DNA from: Polynucleobacter sp. AP-Nino-20-G2
GTDB lineage: Bacteria; Pseudomonadota; Gammaproteobacteria; Burkholderiales; Burkholderiaceae
Length of the DNA stretch: 64,000 nt
Direction: 5' to 3'
Assembly (NCBI RefSeq): GCF_018688235.1
Contig: NZ_CP061313.1
Coordinates: 1,657,130 to 1,721,129 of the forward strand
Part shown: positions 34,753-43,079 of the stretch, one piece after another
Layout of the letters: each line of letters begins with the position of its first letter
How positions within the stretch are numbered: the first letter of the stretch is position 1
Position numbers and translations under genes: made by a program
Notes under the pieces: model-generated
Database searches by the model: none
What the model was told of the DNA's origin: nothing
What the model saw: the letters and a program-made list of their open reading frames with translations, nothing else

Positions 34753-34818
34753 CGCCTACCTTTATCGCCCCATTTTCGATTGACTTAGAATTACTCTACC
34801 CTCCACACCTAGAACATC

Positions 34819-35277
34819 ATGCGTCGACATAATCTAAAGCAATTCATTCTTGGGCTTATCTCAATCGCCAGTATTTTCTCCATGACTGCGATAGCCCAGC
34901 AAAATGTTGGTCTACCAACCATTGAACTCAAGACCGGCATCTATCGCATTCAGGCAGAAGTAGCCGATACCCCCAAGGCACGTGAAGTTGGACTCATGAA
35001 TCGCACTAGCATGCCAACTAACTCAGGCATGCTCTTCATCTTTGAACAAAAGGCGGGGCACTGCTTTTGGATGAATAACACCAAGATCCCTTTATCGATT
35101 GCTTTCATTGCTGACGATGGAAAGATTGTCAACATCGAAGAGATGCAAGCAGAAACCAATAATAACCACTGCCCCAAAGCAACCGTGCGTTATGCCTTAG
35201 AGATGAATAAGCAATGGTTCTCCGAGAGGGTCATCGCCCCAGGCGCAGTCATTCAGGGTTTACCAAAAAATAAGTGA
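34819..35277 (+). CDS. exported DUF192 family protein
   Basis: Exported protein of 152 residues. The signal peptide spans about residues 1-26 with a hydrophobic core LGLISIASIFSMTAIA and likely cleavage after AIA. The mature part shows the DUF192 core: VADTPKAREVGLMNRTSMP, GMLFIFEQKAGHCFWMNNTKIPLSIAFI and a final AVIQGLP, a small beta-barrel fold with no proven activity. It is a single gene between two terminators. Function unknown; the family call is solid. Confidence 0.92.
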   Translation: MRRHNLKQFILGLISIASIFSMTAIAQQNVGLPTIELKTGIYRIQAEVADTPKAREVGLMNRTSMPTNSGMLFIFEQKAGHCFWMNNTKIPLSIAFIADDGKIVNIEEMQAETNNNHCPKATVRYALEMNKQWFSERVIAPGAVIQGLPKNK

Positions 35278-35297
35278 TTGATGAAGCACGAGTAAAT

Positions 35298-35330
35298 AAA
35301 AAAACGCAGACCAAGGTCTGCGTTTTCTTT
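35298..35330. terminator. bidirectional terminator between DUF192 gene and ppnP
   Basis: AAAACGCAGAC (35301-35311) pairs with GTCTGCGTTTT (35316-35326) around CAAG. T-rich sequence follows on the plus strand, and a run of T follows on the minus strand (A-run 35297-35304). Confidence 0.85.
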
Positions 35331-35373
35331 TGAGTGGCAGAGGCATCACCTCCACCGACTCTTGTTTTATTAC

Positions 35374-35679
35374 TTATTCAAAGTGGCAAACATAATGCAC
35401 TGGTGATTCGGCGCGGATGATGAAGTAGCCGCCCTTTTCCACTTCCCAACTTTGACCAGCCTTGAACTCCACTTCAGGGGCGCCGTTAATGCTAACAAAT
35501 GCATTACCGTCCACCACTTCCATGATTTCTTTGGTGCTCAGGTCGAAGCGCAAGGTGCTTGGCAATACCACGCCAACTGATTTGCGCACACCATTCGATA
35601 GGGTTACGGTATGAGATACGCACTTACCATCGAAAAATACATTGGCTTTCTTGCCTACAGAAACTTGATCAAATTGCAT
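35374..35679 (-). CDS. ppnP: pyrimidine/purine nucleoside phosphorylase (DUF1255)
   Basis: Small cupin-fold enzyme of 101 residues related to E. coli PpnP (YaiE), which phosphorolyses several nucleosides to base and ribose-1-phosphate. Recognisable parts are NVFFDGKCVSHTV, the SVGVVLP segment, MEVVDGNAFVSI, the WEVEKGGYFII strand pair and the closing PVHYVCHFE. It lies 48 bases after argG on the same strand, so it is probably co-transcribed with argF-argG, which is not an obvious functional match. Confidence 0.9.
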   Translation of the reverse strand: MQFDQVSVGKKANVFFDGKCVSHTVTLSNGVRKSVGVVLPSTLRFDLSTKEIMEVVDGNAFVSINGAPEVEFKAGQSWEVEKGGYFIIRAESPVHYVCHFE

Positions 35680-35727
35680 CTTTATTCTTTCTAATCTGAA
35701 TGACTCAATAGTAATGAATGAACTTAC

Positions 35728-36957
35728 TTATTTGCTACGTTTACGTCTTGCGGTTTCAGCTATTCGCATACGCAATGCGTTGAGCTTAATAAAGCCGCCA
35801 GCATCAGCCTGGTTGTATGCGCCGCCATCATCATCAAAAGTGGCGATCGTTTGGTCGAACAAGGTGTTTGCTGAATCACGTGAAATCACAGATACAGAGC
35901 CTTTGTACAACTTCAAGCGCACCACGCCATTGACCATCTGTTGAGTGTGATCAATCAAGGTTTGCAAAGCGATACGCTCTGGAGCCCACCACAAACCGTT
36001 ATAAATCAGGCTTGCGTAGCGTGGCATTAAGTCATCCTTCAGATGCGCAACTTCACGATCCAAGGTAATACTCTCGATACCGCGGTGCGCCTTTAACAAA
36101 ATAGTGCCGCCAGGGGTTTCGTAACAACCGCGACTCTTCATGCCAACAAAGCGGTTTTCAACTAAATCCAAACGACCGATGCCGTGCATGCCACCAATGC
36201 GATTGAGCTCAGCCAATAATTCATGTGGCTTATAGGCTTTGCCATTGATCGCTACCGGATCGCCAGCACGGAATTCAATTTCAATAATTTCTGGAGCATC
36301 GGGAGCCTTCTCAGGAGAAACCGTCCAACGCCACATAGACTCTTCTGCCTCGGCATTTGGATTCTCAAGATGACGACCTTCGTAGCTGATATGCAAGAGA
36401 TTGGCATCCATTGAATATGGTGAACCACCTTGCTTATGCTTCATTTCAACAGGAATGCCATGCTTTTCCGCATAAGCCATGAGCTTCTCGCGAGAGAGCA
36501 GGTCCCATTCACGCCATGGGGCAATCACCTTGATTCCCGGCTCTAATGCGTAGTAGCCCAATTCAAAGCGAACCTGGTCATTCCCTTTACCGGTTGCTCC
36601 GTGCGATACTGAATCGGCACCAGTTAAGCGGGCAATTTCAATTTGACGCTTAGCGATCAATGGGCGCGCGATCGAGGTGCCCAACAAATATTCGCCCTCA
36701 TAAATCGTATTAGCGCGGAACATTGGGAACACAAAGTCACGCACAAATTCTTCGCGTAAATCATCGATAAAAATATTTTCTGGTTTGATGCCAAATTGCA
36801 GAGCCTTGGCACGTGCCGGCTCAAGCTCCTCCCCCTGACCCAAGTCCGCAGTAAAGGTAACAATTTCGCACTGATAGGTGTCTTGAAGCCACTTCAAGAT
36901 CACGCTTGTATCAAGACCGCCAGAATAGGCTAGAACTACTTTTTTAATATCAGACAT
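35728..36957 (-). CDS. argG: argininosuccinate synthase
   Basis: Condenses citrulline and aspartate with ATP in arginine synthesis. The 409-residue enzyme starts SDIKKVVLAYSGGLDTSVIL with the PP-loop SGGLDTS, followed by VTFTADLGQGEE, the SHGATGKGNDQVRFELG stretch and the YSMDANLLHISYEG region. It belongs to the shorter class (type 1) of ArgG. Preceded 45 bases upstream by argF and followed by ppnP. A GAAAAGAAAT purine stretch acts as ribosome-binding site. Confidence 0.97.
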   Translation of the reverse strand: MSDIKKVVLAYSGGLDTSVILKWLQDTYQCEIVTFTADLGQGEELEPARAKALQFGIKPENIFIDDLREEFVRDFVFPMFRANTIYEGEYLLGTSIARPLIAKRQIEIARLTGADSVSHGATGKGNDQVRFELGYYALEPGIKVIAPWREWDLLSREKLMAYAEKHGIPVEMKHKQGGSPYSMDANLLHISYEGRHLENPNAEAEESMWRWTVSPEKAPDAPEIIEIEFRAGDPVAINGKAYKPHELLAELNRIGGMHGIGRLDLVENRFVGMKSRGCYETPGGTILLKAHRGIESITLDREVAHLKDDLMPRYASLIYNGLWWAPERIALQTLIDHTQQMVNGVVRLKLYKGSVSVISRDSANTLFDQTIATFDDDGGAYNQADAGGFIKLNALRMRIAETARRKRSK

Positions 36958-37002
36958 GATTTCTTTTCAATTAAAAATGAACCAAAAAATTACTTAAAAA
37001 AT

Positions 37003-37950
37003 TTAATCCAAACGCCCGCAGAGCAAATACTCCATCAAGGCTTTTTGTACATGCAAGCGATTTTCAGCCTCTTCCCAAACAATACTTTGTGGGCCATCAA
37101 TCACCTCGGCTGAAACCTCTTCACCGCGATGTGCCGGCAAGCAATGCATAAACAAAGCATCCGGCTTGGCCAAAGCCATGAGTTCCGCATCTACCATCCA
37201 GTCTTTGAAGGCGCTCATACGGGAGGTATTTTCATCCTCATATCCCATGCTGGTCCACACATCAGTAGTGACCAAGTCAGCATCTTTGCAGGCATCTTGA
37301 GGATTGGCGCAAACGGTAAGGTGCTTCAGAGCCTTGGGAGTCAACCTAGACTCATCTAGCTGATATCCGCCTGGGGCAGAAAAGCGAATTTGAAAATCCA
37401 AACATTCAGCCGCCTGAATCCAGGTGTAAGCCATATTATTGGCATCACCTACCCAGGCCACTGTTTTTCCTTGAATAGGGCCACGCGCCTCCACAAAAGT
37501 AAAAATGTCAGCTAACACTTGGCAAGGGTGATATTCATTGGTCAGGCCATTAATCACAGGCACGCGAGAATTCGCAGCAAAGCGCTCAATAATCTCTTGC
37601 CCAAAGGTACGGATCATGATGATGTCCGTCATCCGAGAAATAACCTGCGCAGCGTCCTCTACAGGCTCGCCACGGCCCAACTGGGTATCGCGGGTATTCA
37701 GATAGACGGCATGGCCACCGAGCTGGTGTATGCCTGCCTCGAAGGAGAGGCGAGTACGAGTGGAATGCTTCTCAAAAATCATCGCTAGAGTGCGATCGTG
37801 CAGGGGATGCCAAGTCTCATAGCTCTTAAATTTAGTTTTGAGCCACGCAGAGCGCTTCAAGAGATAGTCGTATTCTTCGCGCGTCAGGTCGGCAAACTGC
37901 AAGTAATGCTTCACCTGGCCAGGCACTTGAGGCTTTGCCAAAGACGTCAT
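37003..37950 (-). CDS. argF: ornithine carbamoyltransferase
   Basis: Makes citrulline from ornithine and carbamoyl phosphate. Shown by the carbamoyl-phosphate loop STRTRLSFE, HPCQVLADI, WVGDANNMAYTWIQAA and the ornithine-site HCLPAHRGEEV. From ATG at 37950 (MTSLAKPQ) the protein has 315 residues; another in-frame ATG at 37983 would add 11 residues. I prefer 37950 because a GAAAG sequence lies eight bases before it while 37983 has none. First gene of the argF-argG-ppnP unit; divergent from the DUF3579 gene. Confidence 0.95.
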   Translation of the reverse strand: MTSLAKPQVPGQVKHYLQFADLTREEYDYLLKRSAWLKTKFKSYETWHPLHDRTLAMIFEKHSTRTRLSFEAGIHQLGGHAVYLNTRDTQLGRGEPVEDAAQVISRMTDIIMIRTFGQEIIERFAANSRVPVINGLTNEYHPCQVLADIFTFVEARGPIQGKTVAWVGDANNMAYTWIQAAECLDFQIRFSAPGGYQLDESRLTPKALKHLTVCANPQDACKDADLVTTDVWTSMGYEDENTSRMSAFKDWMVDAELMALAKPDALFMHCLPAHRGEEVSAEVIDGPQSIVWEEAENRLHVQKALMEYLLCGRLD

Positions 37951-38102
37951 TGTTGAGCTTTCTACTAGAGTTTTAGCTTGCATTTTTTGTTTGGGCTATG
38001 AACTGCACGAAAATAGTACCTAAAGTCATCTTAAGGCCTTCTCAGACTGTTAAGCTTGAGGGCTGAGCAACACTTATTCCTTACAACAATTTCTACGCCA
38101 AC

Positions 38103-38417
38103 TTGAACCACAAAAAGCTTTTCATTCAAGGCATTACCACTTCTGGCAAACCTTTTCGTCCCAGCGACTGGGCCGAGCGTCTTTGCGGAGTCATGGCCAC
38201 TTTTCGCCCACCAGGCGATGCTGGCGATCCCCGCTTCACCTACTCGCCTTATGTCAGACCAGTCGTTATTGCAAAAGTGAAATGCGTTGTTATTGATACC
38301 AGACTAGGGAAGCTTGATCCGAGAGCACTCGACTTTGTCATGAACTTTGCCAAAGACAACAGCCTACCCATCGAAGAAGCTTGCGAATTTGAACCGCAAT
38401 CGCAAACCCAGTCCTAA
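38103..38417 (+). CDS. DUF3579 family protein
   Basis: Protein of 104 residues with the core FIQGITTSGKPFRPSDWAERLCGVMATF, the hallmark of DUF3579, a mostly betaproteobacterial family with no established function. A conserved aromatic/charged DWAERLCG patch suggests a binding surface; the segment YSPYVRPVVIAKVKCVVID follows. TTG at 38103 is the only usable start: a TGA lies 13 codons upstream in frame and no ATG or GTG intervenes. No clear ribosome-binding site. It sits between argF (divergent) and rpsT (convergent), an order I associate with Burkholderiaceae. Confidence 0.9.
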   Translation: MNHKKLFIQGITTSGKPFRPSDWAERLCGVMATFRPPGDAGDPRFTYSPYVRPVVIAKVKCVVIDTRLGKLDPRALDFVMNFAKDNSLPIEEACEFEPQSQTQS

Positions 38418-38447
38418 AAACAAAAACCCGCTCTGATAAGGAGCGGG
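38414..38447 (-). terminator. terminator for rpsT
   Basis: Read on the minus strand, CCCGCTC and GAGCGGG (38441-38447 and 38427-38433) form a seven-base stem around CTTATCA, followed by TTTTTGTTTTT. The plus-strand direction lacks a T-run, so it mainly serves rpsT. Confidence 0.88.
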
Positions 38448-38492
38448 CTTAGGCCCAGATTACTCTTGAGCCTGCCTAAAACTAAAAACGTC

Positions 38493-38759
38493 TTACGCTG
38501 CCATTGCTTTAATCGCTGCAGACAAACGTGACTTCTGACGTGATGCAGTATTTTTGTGAGCAATCTTTTTATCAGCAATCTTGTCGATTGTTGATTGGGT
38601 TGCTGCGAACACTTTAGCTGCAGCATCCTTGTCGCCTGCTTCAATCGCTTTGCGAACTGCCTTGATGGAAGTGCGAAGCTTTGAACGCAAACTAGAATTG
38701 TGTTCGTTCTGTTTTACTGCCTGCCGTGCGCGTTTACGCGCTTGTGCGGTATTGGCCAT
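38493..38759 (-). CDS. rpsT: 30S ribosomal protein S20
   Basis: Small-subunit protein of 88 residues that binds 16S rRNA early in assembly. It begins ANTAQARKRARQAVKQNEHN, followed by the helical, Lys/Arg/Ala-rich body LRTSIKAVRKAIEAGDKDAA and the ending KSRLSAAIKAMAA. ATG at 38759 has an AAGG ribosome-binding site. Single-gene unit with its own terminator, adjacent to divergent murJ as in many Burkholderiales. Confidence 0.97.
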   Translation of the reverse strand: MANTAQARKRARQAVKQNEHNSSLRSKLRTSIKAVRKAIEAGDKDAAAKVFAATQSTIDKIADKKIAHKNTASRQKSRLSAAIKAMAA

Positions 38760-38912
38760 CTTTAAACCTTGCTATATAAAAATTACAAAATACGGTTAAC
38801 TGAAATTCTGTGTGGGTTCGCCAAATTTGTAAGCTGACTCACCAAAACCCAAGATTTTACATTAAAGGACTAAAAAAGCCCAGTCGCTTGATAAATAGGG
38901 GAAAATTAGCCC

Positions 38913-40466
38913 ATGAACCTGCTTTCCGCGGCCGCCAAGGTCAGCTCCCTCACCATGCTGTCCCGGATCACCGGACTCCTCCGGGAGACCCTGATTGCCC
39001 GTAGTTTTGGGGCTTCCGAGTGGACTGACGCCTTTAATGTGGCCTTTAGATTGCCAAATTTACTGCGCCGGCTCTTTGCCGAGGGAGCCTTTTCCCAGGC
39101 ATTTGTGCCAATTTTGGGGGAAATTTCCAGCCAAGGGGATATAAAACAGTCCCAAATCCTCGTAAATGCCGTCGCTACCCTCTTATTCTGGGCCCTGCTC
39201 CTCACGGTACTTCTGGGCGTAATCGGCGCCCCACTGCTCATTTTGGCCATTGCTACAGGATTTGAAGGCGGTCCAGCCTATGAAGCAAGCGTTGTCATGA
39301 CTCGCATCATGTTTCCCTATATTGGCCTAATTTCGATGGTTTCCCTATCAGCAGGGATTCTCAATACCTTTGGCCGCTTTGCAATCCCCGCATTTACCCC
39401 TGTTTTACTGAACCTAGCACTCATTGGTAGCGCCATCTTCCTAGCGCCGCACTTGGAGCAACCTATTTACGCCCTCAGCATTGGCGTTCTCTTGGGTGGT
39501 GTGCTGCAGCTCGCGATCCAAATTCCAGCCCTTGCTCGCCTCGGACTGCTCCCAAGAATCGCCCTTCTGCCTGGAGCCATCATGGCAGCCATCAGAAATC
39601 CTGATGCAAGACGCGTTCTGAAGCTCATGGGGCCAGCAGTATTCGCAGTGTCAGTTGCTCAAATCTCACTCATCATCAATACCAATATCGCATCGCGCTT
39701 ACAAGCTGGTAGCGTGTCCTGGCTCTCGTATGCCGATCGCCTCATGGAGTTCCCAACAGCCCTATTAGGCGTAGCGCTTGGCACCGTTCTTCTCCCTAGC
39801 TTAAGCAAAGCGAATGCAAAGAATGATTTAGTGCACGCCGGTGAACTCTTGATTTGGGGGCTGCAGCTGACTTTCTTGCTCGCTGCGCCCTGTGCAATCG
39901 CCCTCTTTCTTTTTGGCGAACCGCTGGCGGCTGTTTTGTATCACTATGGCAAATTTAATGCCTTAGATGTCTTGATGACCCAACGCGCACTGGCGGCCTA
40001 TGGCGTTGGTCTGATTGGCCTCATTCTGGTCAAAATCCTAGCGCCTGGCTTTTACTCGCGTCAGGACATTCGTACGCCGGTAAAAATTGGTTTGTTAGTT
40101 TTAGTTACAACGCAGCTTGCCAACTTGATTTTTGTTCCTTGGCTAGGTCATGCTGGGCTAGCTTTATCCGTTGGTACGGGAGCATGCCTCAATGCCTGCT
40201 TGCTCTGGGTGGGGCTGCATAGAAGAGGCGCTCTACCAAGCGCTGCTTGGTGGAAATATTTAGCCCAACTAGGGCTTGCCTTAATCCCCTTCTCAGGCCT
40301 CCTGTTTTATGCCGCGTCAGCACACGATTGGATTGCCTTGCAGCAAACCCCTTGGATCAGAATTGGCTTACTAGCAGGCTGGCTAAGCATTGCTGCAGTG
40401 ATTTATTTTGCAGCCTTGGGCTTAGTAGGAATTCGCTGGCAAAAATTTCTGCGTCATGCAAAATAG
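38913..40466 (+). CDS. murJ: lipid II flippase MurJ
   Basis: Polytopic inner-membrane protein (MOP superfamily) that flips lipid II to the periplasm for peptidoglycan synthesis. The 517 residues contain about 14 hydrophobic segments and the MurJ landmarks SSLTMLSRITGLLRETLIAR, WTDAFNVAFRLPNLLRRLFAEGAFSQAFVP near the N-terminus, and the FYSRQDIRTPVKIG stretch. The N-terminal arginine-containing loop residues needed for flipping are present. It is followed after five bases by the SirB1-type gene. Confidence 0.96.
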   Translation: MNLLSAAAKVSSLTMLSRITGLLRETLIARSFGASEWTDAFNVAFRLPNLLRRLFAEGAFSQAFVPILGEISSQGDIKQSQILVNAVATLLFWALLLTVLLGVIGAPLLILAIATGFEGGPAYEASVVMTRIMFPYIGLISMVSLSAGILNTFGRFAIPAFTPVLLNLALIGSAIFLAPHLEQPIYALSIGVLLGGVLQLAIQIPALARLGLLPRIALLPGAIMAAIRNPDARRVLKLMGPAVFAVSVAQISLIINTNIASRLQAGSVSWLSYADRLMEFPTALLGVALGTVLLPSLSKANAKNDLVHAGELLIWGLQLTFLLAAPCAIALFLFGEPLAAVLYHYGKFNALDVLMTQRALAAYGVGLIGLILVKILAPGFYSRQDIRTPVKIGLLVLVTTQLANLIFVPWLGHAGLALSVGTGACLNACLLWVGLHRRGALPSAAWWKYLAQLGLALIPFSGLLFYAASAHDWIALQQTPWIRIGLLAGWLSIAAVIYFAALGLVGIRWQKFLRHAK

Positions 40467-40471
40467 CTCTT

Positions 40472-41314
40472 ATGCCAACACAACAACTTGACTACTTCAC
40501 TTCCCTTGTTGCGGAAGATGAACACTTCCCCTTAACTGAAGCGGCAGTAGCGGTTGCGCAACATGCCTACCCAGATTTGGATGTTCAGGGGGCCCTGGAT
40601 CAGATCGATCAATGGGGTAACAAGCTAAAGCAACGCATCACTCCAGATACGCCACCCATTCAGCGTCTGCAATTGTTAAAGCATTTCTTTTATAACGAAT
40701 TGGGATTTGGTCCCAATCCGAACGACTTTTACGCGCCTGAAAATTCTTATCTGCATCAGATTATTGAAAATCGCCGCGGCATTCCGATCTCCTTGGCAAT
40801 TTTGATGATGGAACTCGGTCAGCAAATCGGATTAAATATTCGCGGAGTCTCTTTCCCCAATCACTTCATGATGCGCATCTCCTTGCAGCAAGGCGAAATC
40901 ATCATGGATCCATTGACTGGTGAGTCTCTCTCCAAAAATCAATTACAAGAAATGCTCGATCCTTACCTCGATGCCAAAGGCTATCGCGGTGAACTCAGCT
41001 TGCCTTTGAATATTTTCTTGCGCGCCTCAAGCTCTCGAGAAATCCTCTCGCGCTTTATGAGAAATCTCAAAATGATCTATTCGGAGCATGAGCGTTGGGA
41101 GCGCCTACTGGGCATCCAGGAGCGCTTAGTGATCTTGCTACCAGATTCAATAGAAGAAATTCGGGATCGCGGACTCATCTTTGCACAACTCGAATATGTT
41201 CGGCCCGCACTTGCGGATCTACATCGTTACTTAAGTGAGATGCCGGGGGCGGAAGATGCGGCGGATATCCGCGAACATATCGTCACCCTTGAGAGCCAAA
41301 CCAAGCTTCACTAA
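40472..41314 (+). CDS. SirB1 family transglutaminase-like/TPR protein
   Basis: Protein of 280 residues with the SirB1/YchA layout: an N-terminal transglutaminase-like core holding FYNELGFGPNPNDFYAPENSYLHQIIENRRGIPISLAILMMELG, the NHFMMRI histidine region and MDPLTGESLS, then a C-terminal TPR-like helical part with LLGIQERLVILLPDS. The usual catalytic cysteine is not evident at the expected place, so enzymatic activity is doubtful. The function in betaproteobacteria is unknown. ATG at 40472 is chosen from the family start; the frame is open further upstream inside murJ. The stop codon lies in a hairpin. Confidence 0.88.
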   Translation: MPTQQLDYFTSLVAEDEHFPLTEAAVAVAQHAYPDLDVQGALDQIDQWGNKLKQRITPDTPPIQRLQLLKHFFYNELGFGPNPNDFYAPENSYLHQIIENRRGIPISLAILMMELGQQIGLNIRGVSFPNHFMMRISLQQGEIIMDPLTGESLSKNQLQEMLDPYLDAKGYRGELSLPLNIFLRASSSREILSRFMRNLKMIYSEHERWERLLGIQERLVILLPDSIEEIRDRGLIFAQLEYVRPALADLHRYLSEMPGAEDAADIREHIVTLESQTKLH

Positions 41315-41350
41315 ACAAAATTTGCTTAGTGAAGTTGTGGATTATTTTTT
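41306..41350 (+). terminator. terminator candidate after the SirB1-type gene
   Basis: CTTCACTAA (41306-41314, containing the stop codon) pairs with TTAGTGAAG (41326-41334) around an 11-base loop. A T-run follows only after ten bases, so strength is uncertain. Confidence 0.5.
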
Positions 41351-41989
41351 CTTGCGCTGAAAAATCTTGTACAGGCCAGCCAATACCAATGGTACGGCCG
41401 CAGCGCCAATACCAATCAACACAATAATGTTGAGGTTTTGACGGATGAGAGGGATGTTGCCAAAGAAATATCCTGCAATCACTAATCCAAAAACCCATAA
41501 CACCGCACCAGTAATATTAAATAACTGGAAGCGTGAGAAATTCATTTCTGAGATGCCGGCAACAAATGGAGCAAAGGTGCGAATGATCGGCAAGAAGCGC
41601 GCCACGATAATCGTTTTGCCGCCATGCTTCTCATAGAAAGAATGTGTCTTACGCAGAGCTGCTTGATCAATCCAACGCGACTCGCTACTAAAAATTCGAT
41701 GGCCGATCCAGCGACCAATGAAATAATTTACTGTATTACCGGCGATGGCGGCAATCAACAAGCCAGCGCATAGGGTCCACAGATTAAAGTGTTCTGTAGC
41801 ACAGTAAGCGCCTGCAATAAACAGCAAAGAATCCCCTGGTAAAAAAGGGGCTACGACTAAACCAGTCTCCGCAAACACTATAGTAAATAGAAGGCCATAA
41901 GCCCAATTACCATATTGCTGAATCACCACATCGAGGTGGCGATCAATATGTAATAGCAAATCACCGAGTTGCAATAAGGTATCAATCAA
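41342..41989 (-). CDS. DedA family membrane protein
   Basis: DedA/SNARE-associated (VTT-domain) inner-membrane protein, 215 residues, with about five hydrophobic segments. Characteristic parts are FLPGDSLLFIAGAY near residue 49, the GNTVNYFIGRWIG stretch, and FLPIIRTFAPFVAGISEMNFSRF, which includes the functionally important arginine. DedA proteins are involved in lipid carrier (undecaprenyl phosphate) or phospholipid translocation and envelope homeostasis. The start is TTG at 41989 with a good GGAG site six bases upstream; no ATG is available. Stands alone, convergent with the SirB1-type gene. Confidence 0.92.
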   Translation of the reverse strand: MIDTLLQLGDLLLHIDRHLDVVIQQYGNWAYGLLFTIVFAETGLVVAPFLPGDSLLFIAGAYCATEHFNLWTLCAGLLIAAIAGNTVNYFIGRWIGHRIFSSESRWIDQAALRKTHSFYEKHGGKTIIVARFLPIIRTFAPFVAGISEMNFSRFQLFNITGAVLWVFGLVIAGYFFGNIPLIRQNLNIIVLIGIGAAAVPLVLAGLYKIFQRKKK

Positions 41990-42057
41990 CTTGTACTCCA
42001 GTTATGAGTTGAAGGGATATTAACAGGCCGGCAATACAACTCAGCACATTTCATTCA

Positions 42058-42063
42058 TATAAT
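42058..42063 (+). promoter_or_regulatory. -10 box for miaA, leaderless geometry
   Basis: A perfect TATAAT ends five bases before the miaA ATG at 42069. The expected start site falls on or next to the A of the ATG. The -35 region is weak. Confidence 0.5.
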
Positions 42064-42068
42064 GGGTC

Positions 42069-43079
42069 ATGCAAACTGAACCCCACATTCAGCCGACGCA
42101 TATTCCGGATCAACAATCAGTTCTTTGTATTGTTGGACCTACAGGCGCAGGCAAAACCCACCTCACCATGTCTTTGGCCGAGTACGCCAAATCCATTGGC
42201 CTTACCCTTGAACTCATCAGCATGGACTCCGCATTGGTGTATCGCGGCCTCGACATTGGCAGTGCTAAACCCACCAAAGCCGAGCAAGTCGCAGTTCAAC
42301 ACCACCTCATCGACATACTAGATCCCACTGAATCTTATTCAGCAGCGCGTTTTGCAAACGATGCGAAGAGATTGTGCGAAGAGATTCGTGCTCGAGGAAA
42401 TATTCCCGTCGTAGTGGGTGGCACGATGTTGTATTGGCGAGCTTGGGCACATGGACTCTCTTCATTACCTCCAGCCAACCCAGAAATTCGCGCTCGCTTA
42501 GATGAACAAGGCAAAGAAATTGGCTGGCCTGCAATGCATTCTGAATTAGCCAAAGTAGATCCTCTTACTGCCGCGCGTTTGCAGCCAAATGATTCTCAAC
42601 GTGTACAGCGCGCTTTAGAAGTTTACGAAATCACTGGCAAACCCATGTCTATCTTGCTCGCAGACTCACCGAGTGAGGATGGGAGAGAAGGCTCCGCCAT
42701 CCCCGAATGGATTAACTTGGTATCACTAGAGCCTAGCGATCGCTCCCGCTTACATCAGAACTTAGAAAAACGTTTTGATGAAATGCTCAATAGCGGACTC
42801 TTAGAAGAGGTGCGGGCATTACGAAAGAACCCAGAACTTCATGCGGATCTGCCTGCAATTCGCTCTGTAGGCTATCGGCAAGTTTGGGAGTACTTGGATG
42901 GCGAGACAGACCTTGAGCAAATGCGCTATAGGGCACTAGCTGCAACTAGACAGCTAGGGAAAAGACAGCTAACTTGGTTGCGTGCGATCTCGGGTAGAAA
43001 AACTTTTGACCCCTTCAACCCGCATGAGTTGAAGGCGGCCCTAGAGTACTGCAAAGAAGGCTTGGAGAAACAGTCTTAA
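42069..43079 (+). CDS. miaA: tRNA dimethylallyltransferase
   Basis: Adds the dimethylallyl group to A37 of tRNAs that read codons starting with U. The 336-residue enzyme has the P-loop VGPTGAGKTHLTM near residue 22, SMDSALVYRGLDIGSAKPT, HHLIDILDP, the VVVGGTMLYWRA motif and the tRNA-binding RSVGYRQVWEYL and TRQLGKRQLTWL segments. About 15 residues of N-terminal extension precede the P-loop strand. The mRNA appears leaderless. Its last four bases overlap the convergent purM end. Confidence 0.96.
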   Translation: MQTEPHIQPTHIPDQQSVLCIVGPTGAGKTHLTMSLAEYAKSIGLTLELISMDSALVYRGLDIGSAKPTKAEQVAVQHHLIDILDPTESYSAARFANDAKRLCEEIRARGNIPVVVGGTMLYWRAWAHGLSSLPPANPEIRARLDEQGKEIGWPAMHSELAKVDPLTAARLQPNDSQRVQRALEVYEITGKPMSILLADSPSEDGREGSAIPEWINLVSLEPSDRSRLHQNLEKRFDEMLNSGLLEEVRALRKNPELHADLPAIRSVGYRQVWEYLDGETDLEQMRYRALAATRQLGKRQLTWLRAISGRKTFDPFNPHELKAALEYCKEGLEKQS

